Shown here: piece after piece, positions 6,025 to 11,264 of the stretch
Position numbering within the stretch: position 1 is the first letter of the stretch
Layout: the number at the start of each line of letters is the position of its first letter
NCBI GenBank assembly: GCA_964417785.1
Contig: CAYQJO010000144.1
Location: 1 to 11,264 of the forward strand
Reading direction: 5' to 3'
Length of the DNA: 11,264 nt
Origin: DAOTUL01 sp034437435
GTDB lineage: Bacteria; Chloroflexota; Anaerolineae; Aggregatilineales; Phototrophicaceae
Translations under genes and position numbers: made by a program
Notes under the pieces: generated by a model
What the model was told of the DNA's origin: nothing
Databases searched by the model: none
Seen by the model: the letters and a program-made list of their open reading frames with translations, nothing else

Positions 6025-6567
6025 CTACTCGGCGTTGTTTTCCTGAATGAAATCGTCCAGCACGGCTCGCGAAATGCGATAGCGATAGTTGATTCGTGCC
6101 GCCGTGATCTTGCCCTCGTTGATAAGATCAATGACCGCTGTTTCGGTTGTGTTCAAATAGGATGCGGCTTCCGCCAGGGACATCACACTGGGGAACCGGT
6201 CCTTGCGCGGCTGCGGGCGCGGTTTAAACACCGGCGCGGGTGGTGCGGTCTGCTGCGGCGGGGAATCGGGCTTTTTGTCTTGTTGTTGTTCGATTTTTTG
6301 CTGCTCAACCGGCTGCTGCTCACGGTAGACGAGCGCATAGGCGGCGCTCACCGATGCAACCAGGATGGCAAACTCGAAAGCATCAACCAGGGCGGCGCTC
6401 AGGCTCAAACTGGATGCAACCAGACCGAGGACCATACGCGACACCAGCGGGGTCGTCAACACAAATCCCGCTGTACGTACTGGCGTCCCCTCGGCGTTGA
6501 TATTGCCGAATTGAATACGTCCCACCAACAGAAGCCCCGCTCCGAGAATGAACAGAATCTCTGACAA
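6025..6567 (-). CDS. Membrane protein with C-terminal excisionase-type helix-turn-helix domain
   Basis: A 180-residue protein. Hydrophobic segments lie at about 3-17, 33-60 and 62-81, followed by a low-complexity linker rich in Gln, Pro and Lys (82-125). Residues 126-175 form an excisionase/MerR-like winged helix (the HTH_17 kind): MSLAEAASYLNTTETAVIDLI, then EGKITAARI, then YRISRAVLDDFI. In other proteins this domain binds DNA or serves as a sequence-reading adaptor. The three-helix topology would put it in the cytoplasm if the N-terminus is outside. The start is a TTG at 6567 with GAGGG 6 bases upstream; an in-frame TGA lies 12 bases before it, so no earlier start exists. The gene follows an LCP gene after 90 bases. 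A role as a membrane-tethered regulator is an inference; no partner gene is obvious. Confidence 0.7.
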   Translation of the reverse strand: MSEILFILGAGLLLVGRIQFGNINAEGTPVRTAGFVLTTPLVSRMVLGLVASSLSLSAALVDAFEFAILVASVSAAYALVYREQQPVEQQKIEQQQDKKPDSPPQQTAPPAPVFKPRPQPRKDRFPSVMSLAEAASYLNTTETAVIDLINEGKITAARINYRYRISRAVLDDFIQENNAE

Positions 6568-6571
6568 GGCT

Positions 6572-6621
6572 GTCCCTCACATATGTTTTCTAACGATTAA
6601 ATAAATATAACATAGAGGGAC
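6572..6621. repeat. Inverted repeat covering the HTH gene ribosome binding site
   Basis: GTCCCTC (6572-6578) and GAGGGAC (6615-6621) are a perfect 7-base inverted pair separated by 36 A-T rich bases. The gene-proximal copy contains the GAGGG ribosome binding site on the minus strand; the distal copy lies inside the predicted promoter spacer. If transcription began further upstream, the pair could fold and hide the ribosome binding site. With the promoter predicted here, the distal copy would not be in the mRNA. Confidence 0.3.
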
Positions 6622-6638
6622 GCCCATCCGTATGTCTA
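6609..6638 (-). promoter_or_regulatory. Candidate promoter of the membrane HTH gene
   Basis: On the minus strand TAGACA (6638-6633), an 18-base spacer and TATGTT (6614-6609) give five of six and four of six consensus matches. A-T rich sequence follows. Transcription would start near 6602 and leave a leader of about 35 bases. Other -10-like boxes exist in the same A-T rich stretch, so the exact element is uncertain. Confidence 0.35.
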
Positions 6639-6657
6639 TTACCCGGTTCTCATCTAT

Positions 6658-7584
6658 TTAAGGTGCGTAATCATCCCCAAAGGTCTGAACCATCAACTCC
6701 AAAAGCTTTTCCCGTTCGGGGATGAGGACGGTCTGCCCGTTCATGATGAAAATCGTCTGGTACTGCTCATCCATTGAGCCGGTGGCGATACTTTCCCGCG
6801 GGATATTAACCGCGTAGGTGGCAAGCTGGATCATATCTTCCAGCGCCAGATCGGTGTAGACATGGCCGTTCAGATCGCCCAGCAGTTGCGGTGCGCCCGT
6901 AATCAACCGGGGCATCAAATCGGCAGCGGTGACTTTCTGATGGATGGCCTGCAAGACCTGCATCTGGCGCTCGCCGCGAAGGAAGTCGTTGTCGCCGTGC
7001 CGGGTACGGGCGAAGCGCAGCGCGTCCGCGCCGTTGAGCAGATGGGTGCCGCGCTCCAGATAGAAGGGATCAAATCCGCCGAACATATCCGGGTAGGCCG
7101 GGTCGCTGATGGGATAATTGATGGTGATCTCGATTCCGTCGAGCCAATCCACCACCGCGACGAAGGCCTCAAAGTCGAAAGCGATATAGGCGTCAATATA
7201 GATGCCCAGGTTCCATTGCAGCGTGTCCATCGCGTAATATGGCCCGTATCCTTGTTGTATGTTCTCGCCTTCCACCATCAGTGTGTTGATGCGGGTGAAG
7301 CGCTGAGTCTGTGGTGGCTCCATATGGACGTCACGCGGGATATGTAACATGCCGATGGTCTGAGTCGCCGGGTCCACGCTCAGCAGCAGCATGGCGTCTG
7401 TGCGTGCCGACAGACTAGCCGGTGCGTCCGGGCGGCGATCCATGCCCAGGACCAGTACCGTAAAGCGCGACTGACCATCCCAATCGACCTGGGCCGAGAC
7501 GGTGGTAAACCCAAAGAATCCCAACAATGCCAGCAACAACAAACCAAGACAACCCATACCTCCGGGACGATTCGGTTCTACCAT
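6658..7584 (-). CDS. LCP (LytR-CpsA-Psr) family envelope transferase
   Basis: A 308-residue protein with a single N-terminal membrane helix (about 10-30) and an extracytoplasmic LCP domain from about 40. LCP enzymes move polyprenyl-phosphate-linked glycopolymers onto peptidoglycan or related wall acceptors. Visible motifs are VLVLGMDRR with Asp49, LSARTDAMLLLSVDP (59-72, Arg61 and Asp63), MLHIPRD (79-85, Arg84), and FARTRHGDNDFLRGERQMQVLQAI (191-214), the family's strongest signature with Arg193, Arg195, Asp200 and Arg203. The key residues all appear intact. The ATG at 7584 is chosen because GGAGG stands 8 bases upstream; the longer GTG at 7599 would overlap that site. In a Chloroflexota-like cell the acceptor glycopolymer is unknown. 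A hairpin separates it from mutS2 upstream, so it is probably its own transcription unit. Confidence 0.88.
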   Translation of the reverse strand: MVEPNRPGGMGCLGLLLLALLGFFGFTTVSAQVDWDGQSRFTVLVLGMDRRPDAPASLSARTDAMLLLSVDPATQTIGMLHIPRDVHMEPPQTQRFTRINTLMVEGENIQQGYGPYYAMDTLQWNLGIYIDAYIAFDFEAFVAVVDWLDGIEITINYPISDPAYPDMFGGFDPFYLERGTHLLNGADALRFARTRHGDNDFLRGERQMQVLQAIHQKVTAADLMPRLITGAPQLLGDLNGHVYTDLALEDMIQLATYAVNIPRESIATGSMDEQYQTIFIMNGQTVLIPEREKLLELMVQTFGDDYAP

Positions 7585-7620
7585 TACGCCACCCTCCACG
7601 ATAACTTATTTTAATGGTTT

Positions 7621-7648
7621 TTGACACGGACGCCGTATGCCGTGTCAA
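7621..7648. terminator. 9-base hairpin between mutS2 and the LCP gene
   Basis: TTGACACGG and CCGTGTCAA pair perfectly across a 10-base loop. It lies 43 bases after the mutS2 stop and about 37 bases before the LCP start. There is no U-tract; a run of A follows on the minus strand. It may be a terminator of mutS2 or an operator dyad for the LCP gene. Each arm contains a TTGACA-like sequence, but no well-spaced -10 box was found with it. Confidence 0.4.
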
Positions 7649-7691
7649 CATGATTGTATGGGAAAATGTCGGGCCAAACCTGACGGAACCA

Positions 7692-10079
7692 CTACGTGAT
7701 GGGTACCATATGGATCACGGTGACACCGGTGCCGCCTTCATTAGGGCGAGCGGTCTCAACTTTGGAGATGAGCGGGTGGGTCTCGACATGGCTGCGGACT
7801 GCCTTACGCAGTGCGCCAGTGCCTTTGCCGTGTATGATGCGGGCAAAGGGCAGACCGGCGGTATAGGCGGCATCGACATAAGCGTCCAGACGTTCCAGGG
7901 CGCTGTCCACGCGGCTGCCACGTAAATCGAGTTCCAGGCCCGGTGATTTGACATCGGGAATGGCGACCCTTTCGGACTCGTACTGGCGGACATGGCCGCG
8001 CTTCATCTGGCGGCGATGGCTGCGATTGCGCCGCTGAAGCTCATCCTGAGACGCCCGTACACGCAGCGATCCAACCTGGACCATCGCTTCGTCTTCGTCC
8101 AGTTCGATGATTGTGCCTTCCGCGTTGAGCGTTTCCAGCCAGACCACATCCCCCAGGTGTGGGATATAATCGCGGTCGTCCGGGGTTTCGGGCGGTTTCT
8201 CTTGTGGAACGATGCCGTACTGTGCGATCTTCTCGGCGGCGGCCTGCACTGCCTGGAGTGTTTCCAGCGGCAGACCGGCCCGGCGCATATCGTTGCGCAG
8301 GTGTTTGAGTTCCTTGCGGAAATCGTCGAGTTCTTCTTCGGCGTGACGGCGGGCGCTGTTGACCACATCGCGCCGCTCGTCTTCGATCTTATCCAGCCGC
8401 GCTCGCAGTTCGTCGTGTTCCGCTTCCAGCTTCAGCCGCTCGGATTCGGCCTGTTCGTACTGGCGTTTGATCGCCTCGCGGGTACGATGAATCTCATCCA
8501 GCAGATCGTCAGCGATGAGGTCTTCGGTCGCCACCATATTGCGGGCCGCCTCGATAATCTCTTCATCCAGACCTAATCGTGTGGCGATAGCCAGTGCATT
8601 TGATCGCCCTGGCAGCCCGACGATGAGCCGGTAGGTGGGGGCCAGTGTTTGCAGGTCGAATTCAACGCTGGCATTGCGCACACCAGGGGTCTCCACACTG
8701 TAGATTTTCAATTCCGGGTGGTGGGTGGTGACCATCGTCGTGATCTGGCGGTCGCGTAGTTGGGTGAGGATAGCACGCGCCAGCGCTGAGCCTTCCGCCG
8801 GGTCTGTACCGGCTCCGACCTCATCCAGCAGGACCAGCGTTCTTGAGTCAGCCTCGCGCAGTATGTTGATGGTGTTGGTCATGTGGGAGGAGAAGGTACT
8901 GAGCGACTGCTCGATGCTCTGCTCGTCGCCGATGTCAGCATAAATGCCGGTGAACACGGAAAGCTGGGCGTCTTCCACCGGCAGGTGCAGGCCGCACTGC
9001 GCCATCATCGCCATCAACCCGACTGTCTTCAGCGATACGGTCTTGCCGCCAGTGTTGGGGCCGGTGATGACCATTACCCAGGTGTCGGTATCAAATTCGA
9101 CATCAATCGGGACGACATTGCCGCGCAGCAGCGGGTGACGCGCCCCTTTCAGATAGATGGTGCTGCCGGGATGGTTGGCCGATTTGGTCGTGAACGGCAC
9201 CAATCGCGGTTTGACCGCATTGATGCTCTCGGCGTAGTGGGCTTTGGCGAACAGCAGGTCGAGATAAGCCAGCACCTCTACCGTGCGCACAATGTATTCC
9301 GATTGGTTGCCTACTTCTCCACTGAGCGCCAGCAGGATACGGCGGATTTCCTTCTCTTCGTCCAGTTGCAGTTCGCGCCATTTGTTGTTCAGTTCCACTG
9401 TTTCCAGCGGCTCGATAAACAATGTCGCACCCGATGACGACGAGTCATGCACCACGCCGGGGATGCGTCCCTTATTGTCGGCTTTGAGCGGGATCACATA
9501 GCGCCCGTTGCGCATGGTGATGATGGTTTCCTGGAGATACTGCGCCCGGTTTGAGGTGATGATGCGGTTCAGGCGGTTCTGAAGGTTATCGAAGGCCAGC
9601 TTGAGTTCGCGCCGGATGACCGCCAACCGCGCACTGGCGCTGTCCTTCACCTCGCCGTTATCGTCAATGGCGTTGGCGATAGTGTTCTGGAGATCGTTAC
9701 ATTCTTCGATCTCGCCCACCAGATCGGCCAGCAGGGGGTAGAGGTTGTCCATCCGGCCCAGTGTGCGCTTGATAGTTGTGCCGCGTCGCAGCGTGGTGCG
9801 AATATCGAGCAGTATGGATGCGTCGATCATCACCCCACGTTGGGCGGTAATGGCGATGTCGCGGACATCGTGAACACCACCTAGCGAGATGTTAGTCCGG
9901 TTTTCAAATAACTCGCGTACCTCAGCGACTTCCCGCTGCCATGTCTGGGCTTCATCCAGGTCGATTGTCGGCAGCAGTTCGCGTGCCAGTTCACCTCCGG
10001 CGGAAAAACTGGTATATTCTGCCAGTTTGGCTAGGACTTTATCTAATTCGAGAACGGCGATTGATTTGTCGTTAATCAT
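7692..10079 (-). CDS. mutS2: Endonuclease MutS2
   Basis: A 795-residue MutS2, close to the usual 780 to 800. MutS2 lacks the mismatch-recognition domain of MutS; in different bacteria it limits recombination or rescues collided ribosomes. Order of domains: a helical core and clamp (1-320), an ATPase with Walker A GPNTGGKT (about 340-347), ABC signature-like STFSSHM (394-400), Walker B LVLLDE (415-420) and TTHHPELK (451-458), a long charged coiled coil (520-600), a KOW-like small barrel (LGDVVWLETLNAEGTI, about 641-656), and a C-terminal Smr domain with LDLRG (716-720) and HGKGTG (749-754), the nuclease motifs. All appear intact. Its own promoter is found at 10113-10141. The start ATG has no strong ribosome binding site. 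A divergent slyD-like gene lies upstream. Confidence 0.96.
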   Translation of the reverse strand: MINDKSIAVLELDKVLAKLAEYTSFSAGGELARELLPTIDLDEAQTWQREVAEVRELFENRTNISLGGVHDVRDIAITAQRGVMIDASILLDIRTTLRRGTTIKRTLGRMDNLYPLLADLVGEIEECNDLQNTIANAIDDNGEVKDSASARLAVIRRELKLAFDNLQNRLNRIITSNRAQYLQETIITMRNGRYVIPLKADNKGRIPGVVHDSSSSGATLFIEPLETVELNNKWRELQLDEEKEIRRILLALSGEVGNQSEYIVRTVEVLAYLDLLFAKAHYAESINAVKPRLVPFTTKSANHPGSTIYLKGARHPLLRGNVVPIDVEFDTDTWVMVITGPNTGGKTVSLKTVGLMAMMAQCGLHLPVEDAQLSVFTGIYADIGDEQSIEQSLSTFSSHMTNTINILREADSRTLVLLDEVGAGTDPAEGSALARAILTQLRDRQITTMVTTHHPELKIYSVETPGVRNASVEFDLQTLAPTYRLIVGLPGRSNALAIATRLGLDEEIIEAARNMVATEDLIADDLLDEIHRTREAIKRQYEQAESERLKLEAEHDELRARLDKIEDERRDVVNSARRHAEEELDDFRKELKHLRNDMRRAGLPLETLQAVQAAAEKIAQYGIVPQEKPPETPDDRDYIPHLGDVVWLETLNAEGTIIELDEDEAMVQVGSLRVRASQDELQRRNRSHRRQMKRGHVRQYESERVAIPDVKSPGLELDLRGSRVDSALERLDAYVDAAYTAGLPFARIIHGKGTGALRKAVRSHVETHPLISKVETARPNEGGTGVTVIHMVPIT

Positions 10080-10267
10080 GATCCGGGATTCGTCGATTGC
10101 GTATTGACGAAAAGTATAGTGGACAGAAATGTGAATTTCAATAGAAAGGTTTTAAAAGGTCCATTAAAGTCCAAAATGGACGTCAGGGTGCCGGTTTGTA
10201 GATTGCCATTCCATGCGACCTCTTCGACCGTTAAAATGCGATTCTCGCATACAAAAAGGAATCCATC
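10080..10267. promoter_or_regulatory. Divergent intergenic region between mutS2 and slyD-like gene
   Basis: This 188-base spacer holds the mutS2 promoter and the control region of the plus-strand gene. Two small dyads are visible: GTCCAT/ATGGAC at 10159-10181 with an 11-base loop, and ATGCGA/TCGCAT at 10236-10250 with a 3-base loop, the latter just before the AAGGA ribosome binding site (10256-10260). A TAAAAT -10-like box at 10232-10237 has no good -35 partner. No small gene or RNA gene was recognised. Confidence 0.4.
10113..10141 (-). promoter_or_regulatory. Sigma-70-type promoter of mutS2
   Basis: On the minus strand TTGAAA (10141-10136), a 17-base spacer and TATACT (10118-10113) each match five of six consensus bases. 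The predicted start near 10106 gives a leader of about 27 bases. Confidence 0.6.
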
Positions 10268-10765
10268 ATGAGCGACAAGATAATCAGCGACGGTGTTGTG
10301 GTCAGTCTGGCCTACACCCTGACCGTCGAGGGAGAGACAATCGAAGTTATAGACGAGCTTGAGCCGCTGGAATATTTGCACGGCGGCGAGAACATTGTCC
10401 CTGGCCTGGAACGGTTGCTGGCGGGGAAAACGGTCGGCGACAGCTTCAGCGTGACCCTGGAACCGGAAGACGCTTACGGCGAATATGACGAGAATAACGT
10501 AGAGTTGATCGCCCGCGAAGACCTGCCCGACGAAATCGAAGCGGGTATGGAAGTCTATCTGGAAGCCGACGATGGGATTATTCTGGAAGCGGTGGTCAAT
10601 GAGGTGCGCCCTGATGCGGTCGTTCTCGATCTCAACCACGAATTCGCCGGGAAATCCGTCACCTACGATGTGAAGGTGCTGGGACTGCGTCCGGCTAAAG
10701 CGCAGGAATTGGCGCAGGGCTACCCCGATGGCTTCTTCGACGATGTTGAGGACCATGAGCATTAG
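10268..10765 (+). CDS. slyD: SlyD-like FKBP-type peptidyl-prolyl isomerase/chaperone
   Basis: A 165-residue cytosolic protein with the SlyD arrangement. FKBP strands frame the sequence: VSLAYTLTVEGETIE at 12-26, PLEYLHGGENIVPGLERLLAGKTVGD at 33-58 and EPEDAYGEYD at 65-74. An insert-in-flap chaperone domain of about 50 residues (75-123) follows, then DLNHEFAGKSVTYDVKVL at 121-138. SlyD proteins speed proline isomerisation and hold unfolded chains. The long His/Cys-rich metal-binding tail of E. coli SlyD is absent; the end is acidic and short (DDVEDHEH). The protein is strongly acidic overall. The ATG has AAGGA 7 bases upstream. Its stop overlaps the next gene by 11 bases, so the two are likely co-translated. 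The symbol is by domain layout; 'FKBP-type PPIase' is the cautious name. Confidence 0.88.
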   Translation: MSDKIISDGVVVSLAYTLTVEGETIEVIDELEPLEYLHGGENIVPGLERLLAGKTVGDSFSVTLEPEDAYGEYDENNVELIAREDLPDEIEAGMEVYLEADDGIILEAVVNEVRPDAVVLDLNHEFAGKSVTYDVKVLGLRPAKAQELAQGYPDGFFDDVEDHEH

Positions 10766-11264
10766 TTCGCGTTTTGTGCTGGCGTCGGGGTCGCCCCGAC
10801 GCCGGGAACTCCTCACCGGTCTGGGCATAACTTTCGACATCATCAAGCCAGATGTGGACGAGAGCCAGCATCCTGGCGAGGCCCCGTTCGATTATGTGCG
10901 TCGTCTCAGTCGCTTCAAAGCGGAGACCGTCGCAGCCGATTTGCGGCAGCCGTCGGCGGTGCTGGCGGCAGATACCGTCGTGGTGCTGGCCGCCGATACC
11001 ATCGGTGTTGACGGTGCCGGGGAGATTCTGGGCAAGCCGGTTGACGCTGCCGATGCCCGCACCATGCTGCGGCGGCTGCGTGGACGCGCACACATCGTCT
11101 GTACCGCGCTGACACTGCTCACGGTCCCTGACCGGCGCGAGATCACCGAATTGACCTATACGACGGTCCACATGCGCGATTACAGCGACGCCGAGATCGA
11201 CCGCTATATTGCCAGCGGCGACCCCTTCGACAAGGCTGGCAGTTACGCCATCCAGAACGAGATG
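10755..11264 (+). CDS. maf: Maf/YhdE-family nucleoside triphosphate pyrophosphatase, partial at the window end
   Basis: This frame is open from the ATG at 10755 to the window edge (170 codons, no stop). Maf proteins hydrolyse dTTP, UTP or modified nucleotides to monophosphates and pyrophosphate, and some block division. Visible motifs are LASGSPRRRELL (9-20, with Ser11, Ser13, Arg15 and Arg16), a Lys at 55 (RFKAE), AADTVVV (71-77), ILGKP (about 92-96) and GDPFDKAGSYAIQ (155-167), the conserved substrate-pocket end. An odd feature is a repeat of eight residues: VLAADTVV at 69-76 is followed directly by VLAADTIG at 77-84, so the catalytic-Asp segment appears twice. The start overlaps slyD by 11 bases with GAGG 4 bases upstream. 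Roughly 20 to 30 more residues are expected beyond the window. Confidence 0.9.
   Translation, partial: MSISSRFVLASGSPRRRELLTGLGITFDIIKPDVDESQHPGEAPFDYVRRLSRFKAETVAADLRQPSAVLAADTVVVLAADTIGVDGAGEILGKPVDAADARTMLRRLRGRAHIVCTALTLLTVPDRREITELTYTTVHMRDYSDAEIDRYIASGDPFDKAGSYAIQNEM
10959..11006 (+). repeat. Two tandem 24-base in-frame repeats in maf
   Basis: The units at 10959-10982 and 10983-11006 match at 19 of 24 bases by direct comparison. They encode VLAADTVV and VLAADTIG and keep the frame. The difference between copies suggests that the duplication is not recent, or that the copies were selected apart. Confidence 0.75.

Noticed and set aside
7585..7599. GTG start five codons upstream for the LCP gene
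   Set aside because: The GGAGG ribosome binding site lies within this extension and serves the ATG at 7584.
8883..9437. 184-codon plus-strand open frame
   Set aside because: It is antisense to the ATPase region of mutS2, whose Walker motifs are unambiguous on the minus strand.
10076..10846. 256-codon minus-strand open frame
   Set aside because: It is antisense to the clear SlyD-like gene and shows no family motif.

Overview
This window looks like chromosomal DNA of a free-living bacterium of moderately high GC content, most likely a member of the Chloroflexota (Anaerolineae-like). That placement is an inference from protein flavour, alternative start codons and the mix of LCP, VanZ and RsfS genes; nothing in the window is a diagnostic marker. 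Nearly all of the window is coding, and no RNA gene, IS element, CRISPR array or prophage was seen.

Left part (1-1209). The window opens in the last 76 codons of radA (+). A compact two-gene toxin-antitoxin module follows on the same strand: a small acidic antitoxin and a PIN-domain toxin read from an overlapping GTG start. It has its own extended -10 promoter. The 3' end of the toxin runs into the antisense of a broken vanZ-like gene on the minus strand. That gene still begins with an ATGA overlap on rsfS, but it carries a frameshift and has lost its end. The module therefore appears to have landed between radA and an rsfS-vanZ operon and truncated vanZ.

Minus-strand block (1206-4851), in transcription order: a uroporphyrinogen-decarboxylase-fold protein, a GT4 glycosyltransferase, a membrane-anchored endonuclease/exonuclease/phosphatase-fold protein starting 4 bases after the glycosyltransferase stop, then rsfS and the vanZ remnant. 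The glycosyltransferase and phosphatase-fold pair may act on lipids or envelope glycoconjugates, but this is not proven by the sequence.

Middle (4852-7691). A promoter region with two dyads separates the UROD-like gene from a divergent plus-strand gene whose product resembles a DUF4932-type zinc peptidase without the HExxH motif. It ends at a strong hairpin shared with a convergent gene for a three-helix membrane protein carrying a C-terminal excisionase-type helix-turn-helix. Upstream of that gene is an LCP-family (LytR-CpsA-Psr) cell-envelope transferase.

Right part (7692-11264). mutS2 (minus, with a good sigma-70-type promoter) is divergent from a slyD-like FKBP chaperone gene, which overlaps a maf-family nucleotide pyrophosphatase gene cut by the window edge. 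The Maf protein carries an 8-residue tandem duplication spanning its catalytic ADT motif.

The most unusual items are the membrane-tethered HTH protein, the catalytically degenerate peptidase-like protein, the duplicated active-site segment in Maf and the toxin/vanZ junction.
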